Assembly: GCA_013365365.1 (NCBI GenBank)
Contig: JABVXU010000079.1
Location: forward strand, 108,600-172,599
Origin: Cruorifilaria tuberocauda
Lineage: Eukaryota > Nematoda > Chromadorea > Rhabditida > Onchocercidae
Length of the DNA stretch: 64,000 nucleotides
Direction: 5' to 3'
Shown here: piece by piece, positions 1-13,805 of the stretch
Position numbering within the stretch: position 1 is the stretch's first letter
Layout: every line of letters starts with the position of its first letter
Notes under the pieces: generated by a model
The model's input: the letters and a program-made list of their open reading frames with translations, nothing else
What the model was told of the DNA's origin: nothing
Database searches by the model: none
Program-made: the position numbers and the translations under genes

Positions 1-3000
1 GTTTGGACTAACTCTTTCTATAGCTCTGCCTAATCTATCTATAATCAAGCAAACAAATTTTGATTTCAATCTACAAGAAAAAACGATGGATAGTTATGCT
101 GTTGATTGTAACTTAAAGTAAATGAAACCGATGAGAAATTTTAATGATTTTTTTAAAATTAATTTCGTTTATACTGAAATCGAAATTCTGGAAATTATAA
201 GCAAGATCATAGCAATTATAAGTAAGATATTTTTAAATTATCAAAAATCCTTCAAAAAATCCCCTGCGGCAATTCAAGTCCTGAATATAAAAAATAATAA
301 TTTTCTCTTCAAAAAATGTTTAGTTCTTTTAAAAATTGAAATTGAAATTACGGTGATCCATCCGATATCTTCAGATATACTGCTGAATTGAAAACTCGGA
401 CCAATCTCCTGAGCATTTCAAGTCTTGAATATATTGAACCTTTTAAGGGTGTATCTTAATTATATAATTTACAGTAATTAGTTTGAAAAAATTCATTGAT
501 TTGAAGATTTAAATTCCTTACTTTTTTAAAAGTATAAAATTTTCAATTTATCAAAATTTCATCTTCGTTTGACAAATAAGAAAGAACAGTGGGAGAAAAT
601 TAATTTAAATTGACAGTAAATTAAAATATTCGGTCAGTGTTACAGGTAGAAATATTTCGAATTAATTTTACTTTCTATTCGTATTGCATAACGATAACAA
701 AATTTAAAAGAAATTTTAATTTTTTATTAATTTCTCAATCTGTCTGTCGTTTATTCTTTCTATCGTTGAGCTTTGTTATTCCAATTGAAATATTTTAAAA
801 TTTGAAATCATTAGAAGAATCGCCGCATTGAATGAAAATTTATCCTTCAAAATATCAAATAGCAAATGGAAGAAATAATCCTTTGGAAAGAATGCTTTAC
901 AAATTATCAAAAATTTTGTCGAATAAATTTGTAATCAATTTTATATTTGAATTCTTCAACTCTTTAACCTTTCTTTTACATTAGAGGCTATTCTGATTAC
1001 TGAGTAATAAAAAATTTTTCTAAAATAACGCTTCTTATAAGCATAGTGGTAAGTAAATTAAAAATTAGCTACAACTTGACGACATTTGCTTTTGGTTTTT
1101 CGCCGAATTTACGATATCTCATGAAACGGTTTTAACGATAGATATGAAATTGAAATAGAAACAAAAAAAAATCACGCAAAGAATTTAAAATACACCTATC
1201 CGTCTATTCCCATCATAAATAGATTTGCATGACATTAGTACCTGCAATTTTATGAGAAAAAAGCTCATTGAGGGTTAAATAAAAATATGCTTCATTACAA
1301 TTTCCGCCTTATCATAGATAAACAGTTGAAATGAATTAATGATTGAAATTTAAGGAGAAATTTTCGAGTCAGACTGAAAAATAAAAAAGATAGAAAGAAA
1401 AGTGAAGGAAATTACAGAAGGAAAGGAATGATTTCTGACATAGAATGTTTTAAATTTTTGTAATGGACGATATCGCTATTCTCATCCGATCATTCAGCTA
1501 AAGATCGATTTCGAGAGAAAAATGATAATATCAGAGTGAATTGTTAACCTTGAAGGATAAAGTTGAATGTAATGATCCATCTGTCAATAAGAAAACAAAT
1601 AACATTATTGTTTTCTTTTTTTCTGATTTGAAAATATCAATTGTTGAAAAGAAAGTAAAAGAGTGAATTATACTCTCAAAGTTGAGAAAAGTTGTAAAAA
1701 TCATATATCAATGGTAAAATAAATGAAGGAATTAATGGCAGGAAAAATGATATTGAATGGAAATTTGTTTGGAAAAGGAAGGAATTTCTGAGAAAGTTAA
1801 AAAAGAAAGTTTTTTGGAATGGCAAACTTTTTCATCCATAAGTTAGTTTTCTTCCGTTTGTCCGAAAATTAGTGAATGAAATTCAAATTAACTAAATAAT
1901 GTACGACCAAAAAAATTCAGAACTGAAAAAAGTGAAAAAAAATGGAAAGTTTTTTAAAAGCAACTAAAATATATAGCAGCAAAATAGTCCTTTTAATTAA
2001 ATTTCATTTTTTAAAAATTAAAATTCCTCCAAAGAATGAACATTTTTAAAGGTGACCCTCTATCATTAATTATGTATCATCAAATAATTACACCTAAGAA
2101 ATTAAGACGAACATTTTAATTCCTTCGTAACGATAAAGACAAAATGTGCAAAATGCTGACTGATAAAAATATGATATGAATTTATTTCCGCTGATTTTCA
2201 TTAGTATTAAATATATTTGATAGTCATTGCTAAACTTGAGTTAAAAGTTTCGTATAGACGAAGAGCAAATTTAAAAACTAATGTAATCATTTCAAAATTT
2301 CATCGTCACCAGTTTTAAATGATTTCATAAGATGTTGTAATAAGCATTTTATCAACCATATCATAAATTTAAACGAAGTTAAAAACAACAGTGCAGAGTG
2401 TCATTCCTTTACATTTCCTCGTTCAATCTATTAAATTTAAGAGAAAGTTTGAAGGAACAACCGATTGTGCTAGAACTGTTTGAGTTATCATATTTATGAT
2501 TATATCATAAAGTGAGAAAAAGGAGAAGGAATAATTTCAGAAACAATAATTTGAGGAGTATAGCGAAGAGAAGTAAGTGATGAACGAAGGAGAATTCATT
2601 TTCCTTTATCTTTTTCACAAACTTTCTTTAAATTAGGGCAAAGAGAACGTTGATATTGGAAGTGGCGACATCATTTCAGGCCTTTCATCACCCAACTTAT
2701 TTGAATTTCGAGACAAATACTCAAAAACAAAATGCTATGATAGCAAAAAAAGCATTGTTAATGAATAACTAAAATTACTTCTCATTGAGAACAATAATTG
2801 TTAGCCGAAGTTATCGAGAAATTTAAAATTCATCTTATTTAATTATGTTACTTTTCACATTTCAAACTATACCAATAATCTTATACAAATTCCTAAAATT
2901 AATGCTTAAATGCGTGATCATTTTATTGCAATGATTGAAAAACTTTTTATTAATTTAATTTTCATTCTCATATTCGAATTCATACAATTTTCGTTCTGAA

Positions 3001-5792
3001 ATAGAGCTTTCAATAATTTCAATATATCTGCAAGCGACTAATTAGTTAATTGTATCAGCTGAATGCTGGCACTGATATGATTAACTCGTTGTATTCAACG
3101 AAGAAAATAATGAGAACGGTAATGGATATGAAATTTCAATCTAAAGTAAATCTAAGTTAACTTGGGAATATTTAAGAAGTTGGTCAAATCTTTGAAGAAA
3201 ATGCGGTCAGAAATTCAAATTCCTGAGTAATTTTCGTTCAAAATTTGAACTAACGAAAAAATTTTTTTAATTACTTAAATTTTCGAATTTTGAAATTCAT
3301 AATTTTCTTAAAAAACTTAAAGTCAAACAGATAATTTGTTAAATTGCTCATCGAAAAACAAAGAAGATCAACACTGGATCATTGCAATTTCGTAATTTTA
3401 AATTAAAAATTTTCACGCAAAAGTACACGTCTGAAATTATTTGGAATTTTAGAAAAATAACAATCGATCTGCTCGCTTCCTCTTCAATTCCTTTTTGAGA
3501 AAAGAGAATTTGTTTAATGGACCGTAATTGAAATTATATAAAGAATTTCATATTCCAATTTATTTTTGAGTGAAAGCGCCAAAATTTCAGTAATAATGTC
3601 AAGCGGTTATTCACCCAAACACAATTTGCGCCCTCAATTTTGAAAGTTAAAAATTAAAGAACAAAATGGCTATTAATTTTAACGATTGATGAATTGTTCG
3701 AATCCATCAAAAAGAATGAAGTTCACCAATTCAGGAAGTGTAATAATTTTTCGAAGAATTATAAATTGTAAATTCGCTCTAAAAACAATTCCTCTCTGAA
3801 TGCTATAAATGAGAAAAAGTAAAAGATATAAATGAAGAAATTTCAGAAAAGTTAGGAATTTATTTTCGTTGAAGTGATTATTTGAAATATTTAAGAAATT
3901 GTAGAATGAAATTAAAATTAAATCATAAAGTGAAAAAAATTCATTTATTTCTGAATTAATTGAGTACGTGATCAATTCAAAAAATTGACTGTGAAATTGA
4001 CGAAAATAACTGGAAAGAATAGAAATTACTCTTTAACTGATCATTTTTGTAAACAGAATTAAATTAATTAATTAGTTCAATTTTAACGAATAACTAACAG
4101 CAGAATATTTCATTCTGTGTAATACTGGAAATATCTATCAGTTATGCCAATATATTTGAAATATCCTCGTTGAATGAGCAATGATGGGAATGTGAAAATA
4201 AAAAATCAATTTAAACAATTGCAAGAGTTATGACAATTCAATTTAGAAATATCATTATGATTTCATCGCATAATGAAATTATTTCTTTATTGATTTTTTA
4301 TTCATCACTTCTGTTTCCCATTAGTTTTTCTATAATTTTATTTACTCATAAAATGATTTCTGAATAATTTCGGATAGATTATTTAGTAATTAATATCATT
4401 TGATAAAGTGAATTACTGATATGATAAGTTTTTAACTGTTTTAAGCAGAAGACCAACAAAGCGAAGCGATAACATGAATAGCTTTATTGCTTTCTTTAGT
4501 GATTTGGAAAAGATTCATTAAATGAAGTAATTGAAATGACGAATTTCACAGCATCCATTATATGAAACAAATTAAATGAAAACTTAGAAAGTGAAATAAA
4601 ATGTAATTTTAAAATTTAGAACTAAAATTTCTGGAAGAAAATTCGTATTTGTTTAATTATAAAAAAACCATTTGATATGAAGTTTATAAGATATCATCAA
4701 ATAATATGTGATAGATCGCATGAACTTTTAAGACAGATCCTTCGTTTTTCCACCGAAAAAATGAAATTTTATTGATTCTCTCTTTGAAAGTCATTTAAAA
4801 GAAGTATTTCAAAATGAAATTGGGCGAAGAAATTATTTAAAATTACAGTTATAATGGTTAATTAAAGGAATTAAATCAATTTAATGTTCGGTGGATGATG
4901 AAGTATTAATGATATGGTAATGAAAATAACAATATTAATGGAATTTATTGAAATTTGTTGCTAATTTCATGTGAAATGAAAACATTACATAAATTCTATC
5001 ACATTGATTAAACTTGCTACTTAAAAGAAAACCTAAATTTCATCATACACATATAAATAATAAAAAGTTTCATTTTTACACAAAATAATTATTACTGATG
5101 GAAAAAGTAATTTAAAATGAGGAAATCTTGACTGGAGATTATCGAAAATGCTAAGATCCGATTGGAATTAAGAAAGTATTTTGAAATTGATCATTAATGA
5201 AAAAAGTCCTTGAAGACAAATATTGGATGATGAAGATGGGGCGGAAAAGACGCTGGAAGCGGAAAAGGATGGAATTGAAAATGTGAATTGAATAAGAAGG
5301 AGGGAAAAGAAGAAATCATTAGTCCGATCGTTGTAATATGATTTTTGATACAAATGTTGTTGTTATCAGTGCTTTCGAACAGTTCCTAAATGAAATTTGA
5401 AATTAATAAATTCAGAGATGGATAAATTGGAAATGAATTTACCTTAATTTTTTTTAATTGCATAGAGTAAATCTCGTTTTATTCATATATTTTCATTAAT
5501 CATTAAGCAACATTGCGAATATTTATGATAATTATTAATTAATTCCAATATAATATCTTAATTAAAAGTTAAAATGATAACAAAACCAGAGTAAAATATT
5601 CATAATATTGTAGTATGCTTCAAACATTAAATTAAAATTGTGATATTTACGGCGAAGAAAAACACATTAAAAGAATGTAAAAATTAAGATTGGTCTGCCA
5701 AAAAAAAACAAGTAAACAAAATGAAATGATTGCTAATGAAAACCAGATTTGAATCAGAATGAAATTTAACTTTCAATTTTCTATACGGCAGG

Positions 5793-5815
5793 TACACACA
5801 GACACACACACACAC
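5793..5815. repeat. AC dinucleotide microsatellite
   Basis: A short interrupted (AC)n run in otherwise non-coding AT-rich DNA. Confidence 0.85.
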
Positions 5816-6868
5816 CTGTCCCACTTCAAGTGTCAGTAAAATAAATTTGTTGTATTTCATTTTATGCATAAAGAAAAGTTAAGAGCTTATATCTACAAAC
5901 TTTATTATATTTTATTATTTTTTATTGCGACACATTTATCCCATAATGCAATAAAATTGCTTTATTTTTATCACTTATTAAATTTCATCGCTTTAAACAA
6001 TTTAAAATACTTCGAAAAGTGCAATAACAATTATAAAACTTACTTATACTTTAAATTGAAAGTAGGACTATCTGATCAATTTCCTCACTAATTTATCCTA
6101 TTTGTAAACTAGTTGACTATTATAACGTTGTCATTTTATTTAATGGCAGACAATCAAAAGAATGAAAAGGAATTGATATTTGAATTTAAAGAGATTGATG
6201 CTTGAAATCGAGACGAGTTACTTACTTATTATTCACTCGTAAAATGCGCAAAAAGTTCTTTCACTTTTATTCGCTGCTTACTTCGAAGAAGATGCGGCAG
6301 CTTCAAAAAATTTATTTCAAAATTTATATTATTTCAAAAATATGTTGAAGTAGAAATTAGCACTACAATGATAGTTTATAATAGAAATAATAATGTGATA
6401 ATGATAGATTGCAATAAATGATTGATGATTGAGAGAAGTAAAAAATATTCGAGAATGAAAGATTTTCGTATCGGAGAGTTTGCAAAAAATACTTTTAAAA
6501 TGTTTTAAATCTTTAAAAAATTGCGTTTCAGTTAGTTTTAAAAGAATGGATAGAATTGATTTTAATTGATGAAATCATTATCATTTTAATTATTATCTTA
6601 TTATTATTAACTTAGAATAGGAATGAGAGATTCATGCATGATTAATGCATTATAATTCATTCCTTTTGTAAACCTTAATAATAAAATAATTAAACTTATT
6701 CCACTGAAGATTTAATTCTCAACGAATTTAATTTAATTGGTTAATACTTAATTTCAGGATTTAATTTCACATTTAATCCTAGAATAATAATAAACAGTAG
6801 TTTATGCTCGACATAAACACTGACAATGGTATTAGAACAACGAGCATTTCAGTATTTACATAGCTGCC

Positions 6869-6957
6869 ATGGATAGCAGTTATTCTCATTGGTGGCATGA
6901 TCCGTCAACGTCATACGTGAAGTATCTGAGCGTTGTTTACGCTAAGAATATCTACCT
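6869..6957 (+). CDS. Possible first coding exon (unsupported gene)
   Basis: An ATG in a favourable context (gccATGG) lies about 16 nt after a good acceptor-like tttcag (ending near 6,852), as a spliced-leader site would. It opens 29 codons of non-biased composition beginning MDSSYSHWWHDPSTSYVK, followed by a donor-like CCT|GTATGT at 6,958. Beyond that point the frame continues to a stop at about 7,114 but becomes AT-rich and looks intronic. No downstream exon could be joined and I recognise no family. It may be a chance arrangement. Confidence 0.22.
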
Positions 6958-7384
6958 GTATGTCTATGTATTGAGAAACATTGAGAATGTTTTCTTTGCA
7001 AAATTTCCAAAAAGAATTTTTGGCGGTATTTGTATTCCATTAGCGATAACTTTTCGATTAGCAAATAAAGTGGAAATTATGAAAATTGATACAAGTTATT
7101 GTTTATATTATTAAAAAGACAATTGCGCCCATTTGTACATCATATAGAGATTGAAAGGATATAATTTTAATATTTCCATAGAAGTGAATGTTTGATTTTT
7201 TGATAATAATTGAAACGATGAAATTTAGGTAAAATTCCTAATTCGAAATGAATAAGTTATTGAAAAAATCTTCATTTCATTAATTTTAGCATACATAATT
7301 TTGTTAATTAAAAAACCAAAACGACCAAATTGCTTTTTTATAATTTAGAAGTATAATTAATAGATTAGCAATAAAAGAGTATAG

Positions 7385-7508
7385 AGAAAGCATGGAATAT
7401 AAAATGTTTTATAAGAAGGATAATTTAAGTAATAGTAAAATTTACTTTGAAAGTAGCATTAAGAGTAAACCGAGAAGGTCACTTCTTTTTTTATATTCCA
7501 TGCTTTCT
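7385..7508. repeat. 20-bp perfect inverted repeat, 84-nt spacer
   Basis: Positions 7,385-7,404 (agaaagcatggaatataaaa) are exactly complementary to 7,489-7,508. A perfect 20-bp palindrome with an 84-nt loop is more than AT-richness readily explains. It could be a small fold-back (MITE-like) element or the stem of a structured transcript. I see no terminal target-site duplication. Confidence 0.75.
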
Positions 7509-8400
7509 TCCCATATTTTTCGCTGTCACTCGGAATTCTCTAATCATTCAAGTCGGTGACCCGAAAAAATGGAGGCAAAACACTTCGATAATTCCTAAAC
7601 AATAGTTCATTTTACCTAATAATTTAGCTTAAACAATTAGCAACTATTTTGTTCCATTTGATCGAAGATTATATTTACTTCCTGATTTCAGTCTGTCTAT
7701 TGTGACAGCTTATTGCAGTAATTAAGGGGGTAGGGAGAATTTGATATTAACCGATATGAATAAATTGAAGTGATAATGGCTTGACGTGTCAAATGAAATA
7801 AATGATCTCAGCGCGAAATTGAAAATTCGATAAACAGAATAACCAAAAATGTAACGTTTGAAAAAAAGATTCCATTTAGTGAAAGTAATTTAAGTGAAAT
7901 AAGGTAAAGAATTTCATCAAATTATTTCTTTTCTCTTTCTAAATTACTTACATCTTTTGTTCCCTTTCTCATAAATTAATTTGATTAAGATAGATTAACA
8001 AAATAATATCTTAAAAATTTTTTCATTCAAAGAATAATTGATACTAACATTTCAGGCGAGTAGAAAATCATTTTTCTCATTCAAGAATTCCCATTGTTTT
8101 CTTTTTTTCAGTGAAATTCGGAAGTAATGAAAATTGATTGTAAAAGTACGACAATTAAATCCCTTATTTGAATTAAATAACAATAATTATTTGCTTTTGT
8201 AAAATTTTTCATGTAATTAATTTTCTCATTAATTAATTAATAGTTAGCAGAGTGACGAGAATAAAAGAATGAAAGAAACAGTTGAACTGTTTAGCAATAA
8301 TGCGTAAAATATAAAATCCTATTGTTAATTCCAACAAAATAACACTTACTCATTTCGGATGCAAAATTGAAATGAACGAAGAAAAATACGATACGTAATT

Positions 8401-8457
8401 CTTTTTTCTCTCTCTCTTTCTCTCCCTCTCTCTGTCCCTCTCTCTCTCTGTCTCTTT
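8401..8457. repeat. TC-rich pyrimidine tract
   Basis: An interrupted (TC)n low-complexity run. No coding content. Confidence 0.8.
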
Positions 8458-9219
8458 AATCTTCATAAAATAATTTTGTCGTACTTCTCTTTTCCATCGT
8501 TCTTTTAGCTTTTTCGCTCATTTCATTCTCAAGGACTTTCATCTTTTCATCATAAAATTGATTTTAAATGTTAACATCAAGCGATCAGTGATTGACGTGA
8601 TCATTTGATCAAAGCACTTTTGTTCGATAATTGTAAGCTATGATTCAAATGAATGGTTACAGTGCTATACTATTATCTTTTTTGAAAATTCACTAAAGAA
8701 ATTTTATTGTAAATTTGTTAAAAATTAGAAATCATTTTGAAATGCTTTTGTATCGAAACGTAAAAACTTAAAAAAGAAAAATTAATTTCAAACTTTTAGC
8801 ATTCAATCAAGCAAATCCTTCAAAAAAGAAAACAATAACAACAGTAATAACAAAACAAAGTGCTGTAAATTTTATTTTAATTGAACTTCCTTCAATCCTT
8901 CTTTCCATTAAGTATTAATTATGTAAAGTAAAGTTTAAAATATTTCTAAAAAGTTTATTGCATGATTTCATACGAGAGTATTTCACTGTAAAATTGAACA
9001 AATTCATGCTAAAAGTATCGAATACGTTGAAAGATTACCATTTTTCAGAGATATAAAGAATGGAAAATTCCGTAGGAAACATTAAATTAATTTCTTGAGA
9101 ATTTAATTAGCGTTAACGAATTGGCAAAAGATCTGGAAGGGACCTAAAGATGAATTCGCAAAGATGAGTGCTACCAAGAGGTCATCGCCTTTTTGCAGGG
9201 TCAGCAAATTCCATCAAAA

Positions 9220-9246
9220 TTAATGGCGAAGTTTCTTCGCCATTAA
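9220..9246. repeat. 12-bp palindrome with 3-nt loop
   Basis: The arms ttaatggcgaag and cttcgccattaa pair perfectly around a ttt loop. The hairpin closes a GC-richer patch (about 9,130-9,250) that stands out from its AT-rich surroundings. It may be the edge of a dispersed repeat. Confidence 0.7.
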
Positions 9247-12200
9247 CGTAGAATATAATGGAGTCCAACTGAATCATATATTTTCATGATCTTTTCACTA
9301 ATCTCTTGCTATCAGTTTACAACAGTTCTTATCAGTTTTGTAAACAGTAAAATTGAACAGCACGATAGAATAGGTAAGCAGAAATTCTAAATTCCAAAAA
9401 AGGAAAGGAAACGAAGATCATCGCATTTATTCCAATTTTCCAACGAATTTCCATTCACTAACACAATTTTTTGTTATAAATTAATTACTTGCAACATTCT
9501 CAATTCAATAATTCATTAACGAAGGCATGAATTTAGCAATATTGGCTTCTAATTCTTATAGACTATACGACCTGAAATATTACTCTGTTTCCAACTTTTT
9601 TCAAAATAACTTCCTTTTTATCAGTTCATTATCATTCTTGATAATATCGTGTTGATTTTATTGGATAAAGTTCATTATATCGCTGATATTCGCATTTTGG
9701 ACCGAAGCAACATCGATCAGCTCATAATTGATGAAAAAATTGAAAATTTCGCCAGATGAATTTTAAAGTAAAGTAAAGAAAAGAGCTAAAAAAAGCATAA
9801 TCCGTAAAATACTTTTAGCCTTTTCTTTCAACAATCTTTTTTCTTTATTTATCATTTTTTGATTTGAAATTTTTGAAAATATGCTTTTCAATTAATAAAT
9901 TACTTAATCACTGAGAGCAAAAAATGATAAGCCTGAAAAATCATTCCTTCAGAAAAGTTTCCATAATTTAAAGAGATGATAATTATTTAAAGTTTGATTT
10001 AGCAGTTATTTTATGATTATCAAAGTATAAGTGAAACAGATAAACAAATGATAAATTGAATAAATAAACAAAATATGAAATTCCATCTATTCCTAATAAT
10101 CGTTTATCAAATCACTTGAAAAATTCCATTACGTCCATTTTTACTTCATTTGATATTTTAGAAAAAGATTTGAAGTGATAATTTCAATGGTTTAGATTGA
10201 CGGAATGATGAAAGGTTCAATAATTTGAAGGGAGAAAGAAAAAGAAAATTCATCAATGAAGTTGTGCAATGAAGCATTAAAATTTTTGATAACAATCTTT
10301 GGAATTTATACGAAAATAGCTATGATATGAGGTGAAATAAGCTGATAAGATAACATAACTTCTTAATGATTCTCATTTAATATTTCATTGATTAAATTAA
10401 ATGATAATTCCGCTGGAAATTATATATTAACGAAAATCATATTTCAAATGTTGAAATTAATAAGTTATTCTGACAAAAACTTAAGTGAAAAGTGAAATAA
10501 ATAAAAAACAAAACAAAAACGCTACAATATTGTAAGTTAAATAATTTTTATGATAAAATAAGCCAATACCCTGGAATTACCTTGCGAGAAATTTAAAACA
10601 ATTTTTTAAAAATTAACGAAAAATGCTGATATCAACCAAAATTCTTTCTAATTTTTTTTGATATTTAAAATTATCTGATAATAATAGTGTAAAAAGAACG
10701 GAAAAATCAGCGATTTCTGAATTTGTTATTAATTATATTTTGTTAAAATTATAATAAAAAAATAAATTCATTCAATTTTCACCGATTTACTTCAGATCAA
10801 ATAATTAGAATGATTTACACATACAGTACAATGAATTAGAATTCAAAAGAATGATATGATATTACTGAAATCAATAATTTTTTTGTCAGGATGACGTCAT
10901 GTTCACCTGTTGAATATTCACTATTAATCTCTATTAATTTCACTATTAATAAAAATTCCCTCTAGTTATTTCATTCTGATGGCGTTATTTTCCAGAAAAT
11001 GTTTTTTGATTCTCAAACTTTCTGGTATTAGTGGGAGACGGCTAAACTTCAGTATCCGATATTCTCACATTTGAAATTTCAGACTTCACAAATGAAAGGA
11101 AATGATAATGAAGCTATTCATAGGTTGAAGACATAGATAAAATAGCACTTATTCAAGTATCTAACGAAACGAAATTTCAAAAATGTTTTTCAAATTCTTA
11201 TTTTAGCAAAAAAGAGGAAAATGATGTTGAAATTTTTCATTTATTGATGTTGAACTTTTACCTAAAAATTACTTACACATATAAAGTAAGGAACACTATA
11301 TTTACTTTACTTCTCCTAATTTTACAGTACATTTTCAAATATCAAAAAATACAAAAATTAAATGAATCAGAAATATCAAGCTGGAAAATTAATTAATTGC
11401 TATTATTCCCTTTTTCTGGAAACGCGTCATTGTTCTAATCAATGAAAAATATTTTTGAGAAATTCAAAAATCGATGATATTTTAAAAATAAATACCAATC
11501 GTACAAGTTTATTTTCACGCTGAAGTTTTCACATTGCTGAAAATTTTGTTATCAATAACAAATTATTCTTCAAAATCTGAAAATATCTGTGATAAAATGC
11601 TTTTTCCGAAGTTGGCATTTATTTTCTCTCTTTAATCTTATAATTAAATAGAATATTAAAGGATAAATTTAGGAGAGTATATAACATAGAGCAATTATTT
11701 GGGACTTAATTAGATGGACAGTTAGTTAGTTCGCTCATTTCACATAAAACAGGATTGCACTTAAGCAACAAGAAAACATTCACATAGCGGAAGAGTTCGA
11801 AGTAAAGATGTACTTTTCTGCAGAATTTCTGAACTCGTCAATTGATATAATTACTAATTAATTAAGTTCCAAGCAATGTTGTCTGTTATCTGACCCTAAA
11901 TTGAGATAAGTCTATGCAAATATTTGGGATTTAGAATAATTGAATTTCTCAATGAAAGTTTAGAAATTTAGAAAGTATTTCCAAATATAGCAATGCTATG
12001 AAATGCTAAAAATTGTTTATAAATAAAATTTACAGATTAGTTTAAATTGTTTATTAATAGTTTTATAAATTTAAAAAATTCAGTTAATATTTCAAGAAAT
12101 GAATTAAATTTTAAATGCATTACATTATCGTTAATTTTTTCTTTTTGATTTCAATGAAATATTTTTTACTGATCACATGACCAAACTTGCTCAGTAATAA

Positions 12201-13064
12201 ATACAGAATTTCACTTCTTTCAAAATCTTGAGAAATCTTAATTTCAATATCTCTAATACTTGCTAGAGAAATCGATAGAGTGTTTAGTTTCTTCTTCTGT
12301 GTATTTGTTTATTTTATTGATAGACATAAACAGTAAACAAATTATGAAAATAATATATCCTGAAATAGCATATGTGACAGGAAGAAATACTACTATATCA
12401 GTCTTTTGCATCGCCGATCATTTCTTATACAGATGTTCGATTTAATTATTGATAGAAGGAAGTAGAACGACTGAAATTAATTAATAACGTAAAGATCAAA
12501 CATGAAGAAATAAGATAATGACAATAAAAGAAAAAGAAATTACTTTTCAGTATGGGCGCTGTAAGTACAATGAAGAATGGGATTATAAAAAATAGAAGAT
12601 ATTGTAATAGATTCACTGATAACACGCCTGACGGCACGCACGCATATGGCATCACGCAATTTCAATTTAATGGAGCTGTTATTCATACTAATTTACTACC
12701 AACATTTATTATCATATTTGATTTATCTCAGTAATCAAAGTAATCTTATTTACATTTTGTAGTGCAATATATACATATTTTGTCAATTGCAAATTGACTA
12801 ATTTAATATTAAAATTTTTTAGATAAATATAAAATTATCAGTAATCTTTGTTTAAATGGTAGACTTTGCAAAGTTCAAGAAAACATAAGAAAAACATAAA
12901 TTAAAAAGTTTTTTTTAAATTTTCATTTGTATAATAATATGCTATAAATGGTGAGAGAAAAGTTTAGACAAGAAAAAATGATTATCTTGAGCTATCAAGA
13001 TGAACATTCCTGAAATCCTGCTCATAGAACGAAAAGCATCAAAATTTAACAAATAAAAACTAAC

Positions 13065-13157
13065 ATAATCCGGTTCCGGTTCCTCATATTCCTTCGGCAT
13101 GATCGTCGCATACGTTTCGATCGAACTCATATGATCGTTCTTTATTTCAAAATTCTC
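13065..13157 (-). CDS. Isolated internal exon candidate, Tyr/Glu/Pro-rich
   Basis: On the minus strand an acceptor-like ttgcag is followed by 31 in-phase codons and then a donor-like GTTAGT. The exon is therefore 93 nt with phase 0 at both ends. Its peptide includes SSIETYATIMPKEYEEPEPD, with several tyrosines in acidic or proline settings of the kind found in signalling adaptors. Base composition is clearly less AT-rich than its flanks. I could not find convincing partner exons in either direction and do not recognise the gene. It may belong to a long-intron gene on the minus strand across 12-18 kb. Confidence 0.4.
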
Positions 13158-13758
13158 CTGCAATGATACATTTAAGTTAACATTTATCATCTTCCAAGGT
13201 TTCACACTATGAACTATAAAGATAACACATATAACACTGAAAATAACTTGAATTGATTAAAAATTCACTTTATTAAAAGTTATTTCTTTTCACTTCAAAA
13301 TTTTATAATTATTGAAGAATTATTTGAATTGGTAATATATTTAAATCAAATGAGTTATATTTGCCAATTAATACTAGTGATGAATTAGCAGCTCTTACTT
13401 CGCTTTATATAAATAAATTTTATTATTCAAAATTATTTAGAAATTAATTTTTTACGAATTTGATGAGAAGCTGACAGTTCAAGCGAACAGTTCTGTAGCG
13501 ATTTTTTACTAAATTCTGATCTTTTCGTTAAATTTGGAATTACAGGTCAATTTTCTACCAAAAATTCAAATTTAATTTCAATTGCTTAAAGCTTCTGCTG
13601 AGATGCTGAGTACAACATAACTTCTTTACCTTCCTTTATCTCCTAATCATTCTTCCTAGCATAGCACTTATCTAATTAAAAGGTTGATTAATTACTTGTT
13701 GCAGTCATTTGTTAAACTAACAATGAACACCAACACTAACAAGCATTTCATATTGATT

Positions 13759-13805
13759 AATTTACGTACCTTTACGTTAATTTACGTTATCTAATTCACG
13801 TTAAC
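13759..13805. repeat. Cluster of four TTxACGT motifs
   Basis: Variants of tttacgta/tttacgtta/ttcacgtta occur four times in 47 bases. It may be a short degenerate tandem repeat or a cluster of ACGT-core transcription-factor sites. Nothing else in the surroundings indicates a promoter. Confidence 0.4.

Larger units (their letters stand above)
1..12900. other. Gene-poor AT-rich region
   Basis: I see no gene that can be modelled here. Open frames on both strands are short, rich in Phe, Ile, Asn and Lys, and lack paired splice signals, as expected for AT-rich intergenic or long-intron DNA. What the region does hold is listed separately: an AC tract near 5.8 kb, a possible first exon at 6,869-6,957, a 20-bp inverted repeat at 7,385-7,508, a pyrimidine tract at 8.4 kb, a palindromic patch at 9.2 kb and a slightly GC-richer patch near 12.55-12.67 kb. 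It could be the intron of a long gene, but nothing seen here proves that. Confidence 0.6.

Noticed and set aside
12552..12734. 60-codon plus-strand frame after a tttcag
   Set aside because: A GTAAGT lies 10 nt after the acceptor-like site, the frame becomes AT-biased, and there is no family pattern. The GC-richer core (12,620-12,660) is noted but not supported as an exon.
12942..13205. Full 87-codon frame around the exon at 13,065-13,157
   Set aside because: The parts outside the ttgcag and GTTAGT borders look intronic, so only the 93-nt core was kept as an exon candidate.
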